A stretch of DNA of 64,000 nt from Saccharibacillus deserti (GTDB lineage: Bacteria; Bacillota; Bacilli; Paenibacillales; Paenibacillaceae), in assembly GCF_013618475.1 (NCBI RefSeq), contig NZ_JABJVN010000006.1, positions 124,001 to 188,000 of the forward strand. The letters are read 5' to 3'. Positions 29,728 to 38,528 of the stretch are shown piece after piece. Position 1 is the stretch's first letter; every line of letters begins with the position of its first letter. Under the pieces are notes generated by a model. That model worked only from the letters and a program-made list of their open reading frames with translations, was not told the DNA's origin and made no database searches. The position numbers and the translations under genes are program-made.

Positions 29728-30186
29728 ATGATCCGGGGACTGTTCGAAACCCATATCAATGTCAGCGACTACAAGATTTCGGCCGAGTTTTACGAACAGG
29801 TGCTGGACTTGATTCCGCTGCACGAAGATCCGGCGCGCAGATCGAAGTTTTATTGGGTCGGTCGGCCCGGCGAAGCCATGTTCGGTATTCGGGAGCATTA
29901 TCCGTCGCCGCTTGTGCAGCGTCAGCATTTCGCGTTCCGCGTCGGCCTGGAGGACCTGGAGAAGGCGCGTACCCGGTTGGAAGACCGCGGTCTGGAGACG
30001 ACGAACTTTTTCGGCGAAAAGGATGCACCGCTCAGCGTATTTCCGTTCATGCCGGCGGTATCCGTCTACTTCGACGATCCCGACGGCCATTCGGTCGAGC
30101 TGCTGGCGATGCTCGGCGATGCGCCGAGACCCGAGCTTGCGATCCTACCCTGGCCGGAATGGAAGCGGATATGCGGGAGGGAATGA
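29728..30186 (+). CDS. VOC-family (glyoxalase/bleomycin-resistance-fold) protein
   Basis: A 152-residue protein with two beta-alpha-beta-beta-beta units of the VOC superfamily. The first starts GLFETHINVSDYKISAEFYEQVLDL and the second contains VYFDDPDGHSVELLAM; His and Glu in these blocks are the usual metal ligands. VOC proteins isomerise, cleave or bind small molecules, and the substrate here is unknown. The ATG at 29728 follows AGCAGGTGA; a GTG at 29719 is possible. The position behind the SatA-like gene (40-bp gap) suggests co-transcription and a resistance or detoxification theme. Confidence 0.8.
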   Translation: MIRGLFETHINVSDYKISAEFYEQVLDLIPLHEDPARRSKFYWVGRPGEAMFGIREHYPSPLVQRQHFAFRVGLEDLEKARTRLEDRGLETTNFFGEKDAPLSVFPFMPAVSVYFDDPDGHSVELLAMLGDAPRPELAILPWPEWKRICGRE

Positions 30187-30250
30187 ACCCCGGCAATGTA
30201 AAAAGGATCGCGGAAGAAGCAAATCTTGCGAATCTGCCGCGATCCGGCCA

Positions 30251-30276
30251 TTCTAACAATAGTACAATCGTTCTAA
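30251..30276 (+). promoter_or_regulatory. TetR operator, site 1
   Basis: On the minus strand this 26-bp site begins TTAGAACGATTGTACTA, the same 17 bases that begin site 2 (30897-30913). It overlaps the promoter of the tetR gene and supports autoregulation. Confidence 0.7.
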
Positions 30277-30288
30277 AGGAGAATCGGC

Positions 30289-30879
30289 ATGAACAAACGG
30301 CATTACGACAGCGGAGAGACCCGGCGGATTATCGCGGAGAAGGCGGGCAAACTTTTTGCTCAAAAAGGATTTGCGGCGACATCCATAGCGGACATCTCGC
30401 GGGAATCCGGATTCAGCAAGGGCCATATCTATTATCATTTTGATAACAAAGAGAAGCTGTTCGTCGCGCTCGCGAAAGATACGATGCGGACATGGGAAGA
30501 GAAATGGTCGGCGGTCGAGCCCAATTATCAGACCGCGACGGAGAAACTGTATGCGGTGGCCCGGTTCGCGATGAACAATTACAAAACGCCGCTGCTGCAC
30601 GTCGGGCAGGAACTGGCGGGCAGCCCGAACACCGATCCGGAGACGCTGCGGCAGCTGCGGGAGTTGGCGGAAACGCCGATGGGCGTATACGGAGCCATTT
30701 TGCGGCAGGGTATCGAAGAGGGGGAATTCGGGATCGACGATCTGCCGGGTGCGACTTTTCTGTTTGGCACTTGGGTCGGCTCACTCTGTCCGCTGATTTT
30801 CTCCATGGAGTCGGAGGCGCTTGAGCGGCTGTTCCGACAGGGGGTCGGTATTTTTCTGGGAGGAATCCGGCGGAATTGA
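30289..30879 (+). CDS. TetR/AcrR-family repressor
   Basis: A 196-residue regulator with the N-terminal HTH AEKAGKLFAQKGFAATSIADISRESGFSKGHIYYHFDNKEKLF. The C-terminal ligand domain contains LAETPMGVYGAILRQGIEEGEFG, seen in QacR/BscR-like members. The same palindromic half-site lies just before this gene and again just before the following SDR remnant, so the protein very likely represses both. The SDR target has since been destroyed, leaving the repressor without its obvious local client. AAAGGAG precedes the ATG. Confidence 0.88.
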   Translation: MNKRHYDSGETRRIIAEKAGKLFAQKGFAATSIADISRESGFSKGHIYYHFDNKEKLFVALAKDTMRTWEEKWSAVEPNYQTATEKLYAVARFAMNNYKTPLLHVGQELAGSPNTDPETLRQLRELAETPMGVYGAILRQGIEEGEFGIDDLPGATFLFGTWVGSLCPLIFSMESEALERLFRQGVGIFLGGIRRN

Positions 30880-30896
30880 GGGTTCCTTTCTCAAGA

Positions 30897-30923
30897 TTAG
30901 AACGATTGTACTAATCATTCTAA
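30897..30923 (+). promoter_or_regulatory. TetR operator, site 2
   Basis: A 27-bp imperfect palindrome beginning TTAGAACGATTGTACTA and ending ATTCTAA lies 20 bp before the SDR remnant. It shares 17 bases with site 1. Confidence 0.75.
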
Positions 30924-30942
30924 TCAAAAAGGAGTGAGGGTT

Positions 30943-31135
30943 ATGGGAACAGAAACATCATGGCAGCCGTCAACGGCCGAACGTCGGGTCGCGATCGTTA
31001 CGGGAGCGGCTTCGGGCATCGGACGGGCGATCGCGCGAATTGGCGGGACGCGGAATAGACGTTTTCATTGCGGATATTGACGAGGCAGGCGGAGAGAGGA
31101 CGGCGGAAGAGAGGGGGAAAGCGGGCGGCGCATCG
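30943..31135 (+). pseudogene. Truncated, frameshifted SDR oxidoreductase
   Basis: A gene start with AAAGGAGTGAGGG and ATG encodes ERRVAIVTGAASGIGRAIAR, the NAD(P)-binding TGxxxGIG motif of short-chain dehydrogenases. After a single-base loss near 31038 the frame changes, and the other frame continues LAGRGIDVFIADIDEAGGE, the expected next strand and Asp. Homology stops at about 31130, so most of the enzyme, including the YxxxK catalytic site, is missing. It was the probable target of the adjacent TetR. Confidence 0.75.
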
Positions 31136-31500
31136 CAGTCTGATGCGGCTGGTCTGCCGCGTATCGCGCGAGGCCAGGAGCGAGAAGGCGGATAAACCTG
31201 CCGAGGCGGCCATGTAGTCGGTGCGGGAGGTGTACAAGGCAAAAAACGGACCCGCTGGCATGGTGCCGGAGCGGGTCCGCTTTGTTTTTGAAACCGTATC
31301 GGCATCATGTAACGAAAGTTTGGACAGCAGCGCCGACGCATAGATGATAAACGTGGCGCTCACGAGCGTATTGACGTTCTTCAGCATATCGAATTTATCC
31401 GAGAATGCGGGTCCTGCAGCCTCGTCCTTGGCCGACACGATCAGGATCGGAACCCGGCATCGTCTTCGATAATAAGCGGATTTCCTTCCACGGGTGTTCT
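31136..31500 (-). pseudogene. Unidentified decayed minus-strand gene
   Basis: A start with AGGAGGAGA at about 31495 encodes NPLIIEDDAGFRS and stops. Another minus frame from 31438 continues with KFDMLKNVNTLVSATFIIYA and, beyond an internal terminator-like hairpin (AACGGACCCGCT/AGCGGGTCCGCTT, about 31236-31283), LYTSRTDYMAASAGLSAFSLL. The hydrophobic pieces suggest a lost membrane protein. I cannot name the family. Confidence 0.35.
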
Positions 31501-31601
31501 CCTCCTCCGTACGGGTACACCCTGTCCCTCCAAACTGGAAATGGGCGGCATTCTCCTATACTGTAAGGGAGTAGATCATTTTCAACAAGGAGGCCTTTTC
31601 C

Positions 31602-33179
31602 ATGACCGATATTTCCGCCAACCCGACCGCCGGATGGAACTTCGATAACAGCTATGCCAGGCTGCCCGAAATTTTCTACAGTTCGCTTCCTCCGGTACCG
31701 GTCCGCGAACCGCAGACCGTGATCTTGAACGACAGATTGGCCGCCGAACTCGGACTGAATCCCGATTGGCTGCACAGCGAAGAAGCCGCGTCCGTATTCG
31801 GCGGCAATACGCTGCCGGAAGGGTCGCGGCCGCTCGCCCAGGCTTATGCCGGTCACCAGTTCGGCGGCTTCAACCGGCTGGGCGACGGCCGGGCGGTGCT
31901 GCTCGGCGAGCAGCTGACGCCAAGCGGACACAGGATCGATATCCAGCTCAAAGGCTCCGGCCGCACGCCGTTCTCGCGCGGAGGCGACGGCCGGGCCGCG
32001 CTTGGCCCGATGCTGCGCGAATATATCATCAGCGAAGCGATGTACGCACTCGGAATCCCGACGACACGCAGCCTCGCCGTCACCGCGACCGGCGAGCCGA
32101 TCCGCCGCGAAAAGGAGCTGCCTGGTGCAGTGCTGACCCGCACGGCGGCCAGCCATCTGCGCGTCGGCACGTTCCAGTACGCGGCGCAGTGGGGCGGGCC
32201 CGACGCGGTCCGGACGCTTGCGGACTACGCGATCGAACGCCATTATCCGGAGATCGGCACGGACGAAGCCGTCGAGGACGGCGAGCGTTACGCGAGCTTC
32301 CTGCAAAGCGTCGTGGAACGCCAGGCGGCGCTGATTGCGCAGTGGATGCAGGTGGGCTTTATCCACGGGGTGATGAACACCGACAATATGACGATCAGCG
32401 GAGAAAGTATCGACTACGGCCCATGCGCGTTCCTGGACGCTTACGACCCTTCGACCGTATTCAGCTCGATCGACACGGGCGGCCGCTACGCCTACGGCAA
32501 CCAGCCGCCGATAGCGCTCTGGAACCTGACGCGTCTGGCCGAGACGCTGATTCCGCTGCTGGACGAGGATTCGGAGCGTGCCGTCGAGATCGCCCAGGAC
32601 ATTCTGGGCCGCTTCGAACGTCTGTATCTGGATGCCTGGTTTGACGGCATGCGGGCCAAGCTCGGTCTGTTCGGCCGGGAAGAAGAAGACGAGAAGCTGA
32701 TCGCCGATCTGCTGGATCTGGTCAAAGCTTTCCGCGCCGATTATACGAATACGTTCGTTGCCTTGACGTTCGACCGGGGTGAAATCGTTCCCGGCCAGCG
32801 CACCCTGGCGGGCAGCGAATCGCAGGTCCGCGTCGGTGCGCCGCCTACGCGCACCGCGGCGATTCCCGGCGCGGACGCCCTGATCGCAAGCGGCGAATAC
32901 CGCGTCTGGCGCGAGCGCTGGCAGCAGCGGCTGGAACGCCAGACGCAGTCGCGCGAAGAATCGGTCGAGATGATGCGCCGCCACAATCCGGCGGTAATCC
33001 CGCGCAACCACCGCGTGGAAGAAGCGCTCGCCGCCGCTTCGAACGCAGACGATTACGGTCCCCTGCATCGTCTGCTGGCCGCATTGGCCGACCCCTACGC
33101 GCACTCCGCCGAACAGGCGCAGTATGCGCAGCTTCCTCCGGATGCGGGCGAAGGCTACCGCACGTTCTGCGGAACCTGA
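31602..33179 (+). CDS. selO: Protein adenylyltransferase SelO
   Basis: Pseudokinase-fold enzyme of 525 residues that transfers AMP from ATP to Ser/Thr/Tyr of proteins, linked to redox stress. The family blocks are present: [19 protein letters not shown] near the N terminus, [23 protein letters not shown], the nucleotide-binding [20 protein letters not shown], and [20 protein letters not shown] with the catalytic Asp residues. The C terminus [14 protein letters not shown] is conserved (bacterial SelO often ends in Cys-Gly-Thr). AAGGAGGCC precedes the ATG. It is monocistronic, with a terminator 40 bp after the stop. Confidence 0.95.
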   Translation: MTDISANPTAGWNFDNSYARLPEIFYSSLPPVPVREPQTVILNDRLAAELGLNPDWLHSEEAASVFGGNTLPEGSRPLAQAYAGHQFGGFNRLGDGRAVLLGEQLTPSGHRIDIQLKGSGRTPFSRGGDGRAALGPMLREYIISEAMYALGIPTTRSLAVTATGEPIRREKELPGAVLTRTAASHLRVGTFQYAAQWGGPDAVRTLADYAIERHYPEIGTDEAVEDGERYASFLQSVVERQAALIAQWMQVGFIHGVMNTDNMTISGESIDYGPCAFLDAYDPSTVFSSIDTGGRYAYGNQPPIALWNLTRLAETLIPLLDEDSERAVEIAQDILGRFERLYLDAWFDGMRAKLGLFGREEEDEKLIADLLDLVKAFRADYTNTFVALTFDRGEIVPGQRTLAGSESQVRVGAPPTRTAAIPGADALIASGEYRVWRERWQQRLERQTQSREESVEMMRRHNPAVIPRNHRVEEALAAASNADDYGPLHRLLAALADPYAHSAEQAQYAQLPPDAGEGYRTFCGT

Positions 33180-33218
33180 GCGTTCGGGCAGCCGGAGATT
33201 GCCTGCCTTTGTATACGC

Positions 33219-33258
33219 AAAAGTGCCGCTTCGGAAACCGTCCGAAGCGGCACTTTTT
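33219..33258 (+). terminator. Terminator after selO
   Basis: AAAAGTGCCGCTTCGGA pairs with TCCGAAGCGGCACTTTT, followed by TT. Confidence 0.92.
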
Positions 33259-33437
33259 TATCTGGCTTCCGAAAGGAGCGCGAACGCTTCCTCTTTGCTG
33301 CGAACCGACAGCAGGCCCGCGCGGCAGTCGTCGTCCATCCGTTTTTGCAGCAGCATTTGCAAAAAAACAGAAAAGGGTTTCGGAAAATCCGGAAAGGAAG
33401 CGTATAATGGTCTCAAACCAATCAAGGGGTGAAAGCT
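33259..33437 (+). promoter_or_regulatory. Promoter region of the GH94 gene
   Basis: TATAAT at 33403-33408 is a good -10 box; the -35 box is weak. On the minus strand this gap also contains a 32-codon open tail (RAGLLSVRSKEEAFALLSE) ending at the selO terminator, with no ribosome site; it may be a remnant. Confidence 0.4.
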
Positions 33438-35849
33438 GTGATCAGACCGACCGAAGACCAGCAGTATTACGAACTGACAAGCCCAACCGAGCTGCCCAAG
33501 GCATCGGGTTTTCTTTGGAACAACCAGATGATGGTCCATATGAACTGCCGCGGTTACGCCGTCGCCCAATTTATGCAGCCGGAACCGGCCAAGTATTCGT
33601 ATGCGCCCAATCTGGAAGCCAAAACGTTCATGCAGCCGGAACAACCGTACTACGCGCATCACCCCGGCCGCTTTCTTTTTGTCAAAGATGAAGAGAGCGG
33701 TTACATCTTCTCCGCGCCTTACGAGCCGGCCCGCCAGGTTCCCGACAAGTACGTCTTCGCCGCCGGCAAGCACGACATACGCTGGACGATCGAACACTGG
33801 GATCTGCGCATCGAGATGACGCTGACGCTTCCGAGGGAAGGAGCGGCGGAGCTGTGGAAGATCAGAGTGAAGAACACGGGTCCGCGTACGCGCAAGATCA
33901 GTATTTATCCGTATTTCAGCGTCGGCTACATGTCCTGGATGAACCAGTCCGGCGTCTACGACGAGCGGCTTGGGGCCATCGTCTGTTCGTCGATTACGCC
34001 GTACCAGAAAGTGCAGGATTATCCGGCTATCAAGAATCTGAAGGATAAGACCTATCTGCTGGCGGAAAAGAAACCGGATGCGTGGGAAGTCAGCCAGGAA
34101 GCGTTCGAAGGCGAAGGCGGCATTATGCGCCCTTCGGCACTCGAGAACGGCCTGCTCTCCTGCGGCGACGCCCGTTACGAGATGCCGACGGCGGCCCTGC
34201 AGTACCGGATTCGGCCCGAAGCGGGCGAGGAGCTGGAATACCGGTTCGTGTTCGGGCCGGCCAAGGACGAAGAAGAGATCGCGGACATTCGGGAGCGGTA
34301 CTTCGGCCCGGCCAAAGAGTCCGGCGCGGCTTCGACCGAAGACGGTTTCGAAGCGGCGGCCCGCGCGTATGCGGCGTATATCGCCGAAGGCCGCGGCTGC
34401 CTGACAATCGAGACGCCGGACAAAGCCCTCGACAATTTCGTCAACGAGTGGCTGCCGCGCCAGGTCTATTACCACGGCGTGACCAACCGGCTGTCGACCG
34501 ATCCGCAGACGCGCAATTACCTGCAGGATCATATGGGCATGAGCTATATCGATCCGGCCAGTACGAGAACGGCGTTTCTTACCGCGCTGTCCCAGCAGCG
34601 TCCCGACGGTTCCATGCCGGACGGCATCGTGCTGTACGAAGGCGCGGAGCTGAAATATATCAATCAGGTGCCGCATACCGACCACTGCGTCTGGCTGCCG
34701 GTCTGCCTAAGCGCCTATCTCGACGAGACGAACGATTATGCGCTGCTGGAGGAAGAAGTGACCTATGCCGGCGGGGCGAAAACAGGTACCGTGTTCGAGC
34801 ATATCGATTTGGCGGTCCAATGGCTGATCGGCGACCGCGACGAACGCGGACTGAACTATATCAATCAGGGCGACTGGTGCGATCCGATGAATATGGTCGG
34901 CTACAAAGGGCGCGGGGTGTCCGGTTGGCTGACGATCGCCACGGCGTACGCCTGCCGGATCTGGGCGGACATGTGCGAGCAGTACGGCCGAACGGAAGAA
35001 GCGGCGAACTACCGGGAGCAGGCCGAAGAGATCAACGGCGCGGTCAACCGCCATCTGTGGGACGGCGACTGGTATGCCCGCGGCATTACCGACGACGGAG
35101 TGCCGTTCGGCATCAGCGCGGACGAAGAAGGACGCATTTTCATCAATCCGCAGGGCTGGTCGCTGCTGAGCGGCGCGGCAGATCAGGAGAAGAAGGAGAA
35201 GCTGATCCGGGCGGTCGAAGAGCAGCTGGAGAGTCCTTACGGCGTGGAGAAATTGGCGCCTTCGTATACGGCGATGCGCGAAGACGTCGGCCGGGTGACG
35301 CAGAAGCATCCGGGTTCGGCGGAGAACGGAGCGGTCTACAACCACGCCGCGGCTTTCTATATCTACGCGCTGTATACGGTCGGAGAGAAAGAGAACGCCT
35401 ACCGGCTGCTGCGCAAAATGCTGCCCGGCACCGATCCGGCCGACATCAAGCGGCGCGGGCAGCTGCCGGTATTCATTCCGAACTATTACCGGGGCGCTTA
35501 CCGCCAATTCCCGCGTACCGCGGGACGCTCGAGCCATCTGTTCAACACGGGCACGGTCCCTTGGGTTTACCGATGCGTGATCGACGGACTGCTGGGGGTG
35601 CAGGGAACGCCGGAAGGTCTGCGTATCGCTCCGCAGCTGCCGGCGGACTGGAACGAAGCTTCGGCCGTCCGGACTTTCCGCGGCGCGGAATTCCGGATCG
35701 CGATCAAGCGCGAAGCGGGCGTGAGCGGAACCGAAGTGTATGCGGGAAGCGGCGGCGTACGGGGCGTACGGCTTGAAGGCGGGATCGTACGCGGTGCTCA
35801 GGCCGGCGAAACGTACGAAGTGACAGTCAGGCTTCCGCTCGAAGGCTAG
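33438..35849 (+). CDS. GH94-family glycoside phosphorylase
   Basis: Cytoplasmic 803-residue phosphorylase of the cellobiose phosphorylase group, which splits beta-glucosides with phosphate to give glucose 1-phosphate or a related sugar phosphate. It has the N-terminal beta-sandwich (about 1-280), a helical linker and an (alpha/alpha)6 barrel with the catalytic Asp D479 in YINQGDWCDPMN. The C-terminal GAVYNHAAAFYIYALY and GRSSHLFNTGTVPWVYR are typical phosphate-site elements. GTG at 33438 with AAGGGGTGA is preferred over GTG at 33429. The donor sugar (cellobiose, chitobiose, laminaribiose or other) cannot be assigned by eye. A compound terminator follows. Confidence 0.88.
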   Translation: MIRPTEDQQYYELTSPTELPKASGFLWNNQMMVHMNCRGYAVAQFMQPEPAKYSYAPNLEAKTFMQPEQPYYAHHPGRFLFVKDEESGYIFSAPYEPARQVPDKYVFAAGKHDIRWTIEHWDLRIEMTLTLPREGAAELWKIRVKNTGPRTRKISIYPYFSVGYMSWMNQSGVYDERLGAIVCSSITPYQKVQDYPAIKNLKDKTYLLAEKKPDAWEVSQEAFEGEGGIMRPSALENGLLSCGDARYEMPTAALQYRIRPEAGEELEYRFVFGPAKDEEEIADIRERYFGPAKESGAASTEDGFEAAARAYAAYIAEGRGCLTIETPDKALDNFVNEWLPRQVYYHGVTNRLSTDPQTRNYLQDHMGMSYIDPASTRTAFLTALSQQRPDGSMPDGIVLYEGAELKYINQVPHTDHCVWLPVCLSAYLDETNDYALLEEEVTYAGGAKTGTVFEHIDLAVQWLIGDRDERGLNYINQGDWCDPMNMVGYKGRGVSGWLTIATAYACRIWADMCEQYGRTEEAANYREQAEEINGAVNRHLWDGDWYARGITDDGVPFGISADEEGRIFINPQGWSLLSGAADQEKKEKLIRAVEEQLESPYGVEKLAPSYTAMREDVGRVTQKHPGSAENGAVYNHAAAFYIYALYTVGEKENAYRLLRKMLPGTDPADIKRRGQLPVFIPNYYRGAYRQFPRTAGRSSHLFNTGTVPWVYRCVIDGLLGVQGTPEGLRIAPQLPADWNEASAVRTFRGAEFRIAIKREAGVSGTEVYAGSGGVRGVRLEGGIVRGAQAGETYEVTVRLPLEG

Positions 35850-35860
35850 ACCATCAACAA

Positions 35861-35918
35861 TAAAAAGACGGCAGGCCTCCATCGTACGCGGATACGATGA
35901 ACGGCCTGCCGTTTTTTT
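35861..35918 (+). terminator. Compound terminator after the GH94 gene
   Basis: GACGGCAGGCC pairs with GGCCTGCCGTT; nested inside, CATCGTA pairs with TACGATG. Seven T residues follow. Confidence 0.88.
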
Positions 35919-36009
35919 CGTGGATGAGTGAGCGAATTCGAGAAACAGGGCTTCGGGTCAGATCGCGATCCGCACCGTTCCCAGGCTTCGACATCCGGCG
36001 CCGCCTGCT

Positions 36010-37143
36010 TCAGGCGGCGGTGCGTCTGCCGCGCGTACGCACGATCCCTTCGGCCAGCGCATAAGCGGCGAAGCAGACGAATACGGCCGCATACACGGCG
36101 GACGCCGAAGGCAGCAGCGGCAGAATCACGGCCGCAGCCAGAATGAATCCGGCCATGCGGAGCAGCGACTGCCGGATATGCGCCGGGCGCCGGCCGGGCA
36201 GGAATACGATCGCCGCCGACACGGCATACAAAGCGAATCCGGCCAGCGCCAGCCAGGCGAAATTGCGGACCGTCAGCTCGTGGTGAAATCCGTAATGGAC
36301 CACATTGGCCACGATGCCAAGCGACATGAACGTCAGCAGATGTCCGTAGATAACGGATTGGCCCGAGCTTTTGCGGTCTTCGCCGGCGATATGCTCCGAC
36401 GATTCGAAGTAATGCCACCAGATCGAGACGGCGATTCCGAAGCCGAGCAGCGCGGAAACGACGATCTCGCCGCCGATATGCCCTTCGCGCAGTCCGTTCA
36501 CAATAACGAGAATCAGCTCGCCGAGCAGAATGATGGTGGCAAGTCCGTAACGCTCCATCAAGTGCGGATGGTGCACGGGCATATGGACCAGCACCCGCTT
36601 GCGGCCAAGCAGCGGCAGCAGGATATCGGTGAAAATGCCGAGGTAAAGCACGATAAACTTGGCATCTCCCGGGACGAACACGGAGCTGAAGCTGATCAGG
36701 GCGCCGCCGAGGAAGCAGAGCCCGAGATACCGGGAGATGCGGCGCGGCTCGCCGTCTTTTTGCAGCCAACTGCGCACATACATGGCCACGGTCGACAGAC
36801 GAATCCCGACGTAACCGAGCATGAAGGCCGGGTAGTAGGAACCGAAGTCCAGATTGATGCTGGCCGCCATGACGATGACAAACGCCATTTGGACAAAATA
36901 AGCGATCCGCTGCACGGTATCGTCTTTGCCGAAGCGGTTCACATAGACGGTGAAGCCGGTCCAGGCCCACCAAAGCGGAACGAAGATCAGGATGTATTTC
37001 AGCAGGGTATCCGGCGCGATCGCGCCGTGATGGGAATGGGCGAGTACATGCGCGGTGACCGAGATGGCCGCCACGTAGATCAGATCGTAGAAGAGTTCAA
37101 GCCAGGTGACTTTTTTGTGGGCGATAGGCGAAATGGAAGTCAC
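36010..37143 (-). CDS. ltrA: Low-temperature-requirement A (LtrA) family membrane protein
   Basis: Polytopic membrane protein of 377 residues with about ten helices. The family signature VTWLELFYDLIYVAAISVTAH is at the N terminus, followed by LLKYILIFVPLWWAWTGFTVYVNRFG and the conserved LMERYGLATIILLGELILVIV. LtrA was named from Listeria growth at low temperature; the molecular activity is not known. The start is GTG at 37143 preceded by GGAAAGGATGA. It stands alone. Confidence 0.88.
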   Translation of the reverse strand: MTSISPIAHKKVTWLELFYDLIYVAAISVTAHVLAHSHHGAIAPDTLLKYILIFVPLWWAWTGFTVYVNRFGKDDTVQRIAYFVQMAFVIVMAASINLDFGSYYPAFMLGYVGIRLSTVAMYVRSWLQKDGEPRRISRYLGLCFLGGALISFSSVFVPGDAKFIVLYLGIFTDILLPLLGRKRVLVHMPVHHPHLMERYGLATIILLGELILVIVNGLREGHIGGEIVVSALLGFGIAVSIWWHYFESSEHIAGEDRKSSGQSVIYGHLLTFMSLGIVANVVHYGFHHELTVRNFAWLALAGFALYAVSAAIVFLPGRRPAHIRQSLLRMAGFILAAAVILPLLPSASAVYAAVFVCFAAYALAEGIVRTRGRRTAA

Positions 37144-37507
37144 TCATCCTTTCCTTCAAATTTGGAATAGTCGGTTGAAGTCAGTATACCAGCGATTTCA
37201 GTCGGATCGGAAGAACAAAAGGATGCGATTTATCGGGAAATGTCGTGTAGTTTCGCCCGGCTTGCCGTATGATAGAGGCCACAACGAAACTTCGAAGGTT
37301 AAATCCATCGCGGGAGCTGCCCTCATGAATTACGACTTCTTCCTTTTCTAATCGACCTTTCTCCGTTTGGGCTTGTGGTTTGGGGCGTCTTCTATCTGTG
37401 GGGAATCGCAGTATCAAACCTCCCCGTACGAAAGACCGCCCGCCATCTTCCCGATGGCGGGCGGTCTTTTTGTGTTGGAGTATTCGGACCGGCAGCCCTG
37501 CCGCCGT
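37144..37507. other. Intergenic region with a possible small membrane-protein remnant and a terminator
   Basis: On the plus strand TATGAT at 37269 could be a -10 box. An ATG at 37325 (GGGAGC upstream) reads MNYDFFLF and stops. Shifting the frame back by one base there gives LIDLSPFGLVVWGVFYLWGI, a plausible transmembrane segment, so a damaged small membrane protein is possible. A strong hairpin (AAAGACCGCCCGCCATC/GATGGCGGGCGGTCTTT, 37431-37474) ends the transcript and also follows the convergent trmB-like gene. Confidence 0.4.
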
Positions 37508-38350
37508 CTATCCGCCAAGTCCCAGTCTGGCCGCCATACTGTAGCCGGTCGGACCGGCATTATAGCGTCTGCGCAGATCGATCAGATTGGGTCCGAACGT
37601 CGCTTCGAGCGTCTCGCGATGCGCCTGCATCAGCTCGTAAATGTACAGGTCGTGCACGATCACTTCCGTGATCGGCATGACAAGTCCCGGATGAAGCGTC
37701 CAGGCGGCGCGGCTGTCCGTTCCCAGCGAGACGATGCCCGCGACGACTTCGCGGTCGTCGGCACTGACGACGATCCAGCGTCCGCCGTATTCCCGGGTAA
37801 TCTCGTCGCTCGAGTCGTGCGGATACACCTGGGCAAAGTCGAAATCCAGTTCGCCGTAGACGACGAGCAGCACGTCGAGCCCGCGTTCCGATGCGGCGCG
37901 AAGCTGGGGTTCCAGCAGCTTCGCTTCTTCCGGCCAGATCTCGAGCAGCACCCGGGTTCCGGCGCGTCCGATCGTTTCGGCCGCCCGTTCGAGAATGGCG
38001 TCGGTGCCCGTGATGTTCCAGATGTTCTCGCGGTTGGACGAGACGAACGAATAATGCTCGAGCGCCGTCTCCGCCGCTTCCAACGACGCTTCGGCGCGTT
38101 TTTTCTTCAGCCGGACCAGTTCCTGCGGCGGCAGCGGCGTATAGAGCGAAGGTTCTTCGTGGCTGATCAGCACTTCTCCGCGTTCGACCAATCCGCCGAG
38201 CACTTCGTAGATTTTGGAACGGGGAACGCCCGAGCCGAGCGAGACGGCATAACCGGACAGCGGCGATTTATCGAGCAGCGCAAGGTACGCCTTGGCTTCG
38301 TATTCCGTAAAGTTCAAATCCTGAAGCAGTTTGATAATCTCGGGTTTCAT
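37508..38350 (-). CDS. TrmB-family transcriptional regulator
   Basis: A 280-residue regulator with an N-terminal winged helix (IKLLQDLNFTEYEAKAYLALLDKSPLSGYAVSLGSGVPRSKIYEVLGGLVERGEV) typical of TrmB, a short coiled linker (VRLKKKRAEASLEAAETAL), and a C-terminal phospholipase-D-like sensor fold. In related proteins this part binds sugars or other small ligands. GGGAGG precedes the ATG at 38350. It is divergent from a DMT transporter gene, and a palindrome lies between them, so transporter control is the natural inference. Confidence 0.85.
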   Translation of the reverse strand: MKPEIIKLLQDLNFTEYEAKAYLALLDKSPLSGYAVSLGSGVPRSKIYEVLGGLVERGEVLISHEEPSLYTPLPPQELVRLKKKRAEASLEAAETALEHYSFVSSNRENIWNITGTDAILERAAETIGRAGTRVLLEIWPEEAKLLEPQLRAASERGLDVLLVVYGELDFDFAQVYPHDSSDEITREYGGRWIVVSADDREVVAGIVSLGTDSRAAWTLHPGLVMPITEVIVHDLYIYELMQAHRETLEATFGPNLIDLRRRYNAGPTGYSMAARLGLGG

Positions 38351-38429
38351 GCTTGAGCCTCCCAGCAATCTTGTTGCGATGCAGTCCGCGTTGCCGCGGG
38401 ATGCTTGGTTCCATTATCCCACATTGTGC

Positions 38430-38488
38430 TTGACACCGTACAGCGCCGATGCTATATCTTTATACTAGTGACTACAACGGTAGCGACT
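38430..38488 (+). promoter_or_regulatory. Promoter and candidate TrmB operator
   Basis: TTGACA (38430-38435) and TATATC (38453-38458) are spaced by 17 bp. Right behind lies an imperfect palindrome, AGTGACTAC and GTAGCGACT separated by 4 bp (38467-38488), covering the probable transcription start. Confidence 0.6.
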
Positions 38489-38528
38489 ATATGCAGGATA
38501 GCAAAAAGACGTTTACGGAGGTGCGGAA

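Noticed and set aside
33258-33354. 32-codon minus-strand tail ending at the selO terminator
   Set aside because: Protein-like (RSKEEAFALLSE) but without a start context or recognisable family; too short to call as a gene.
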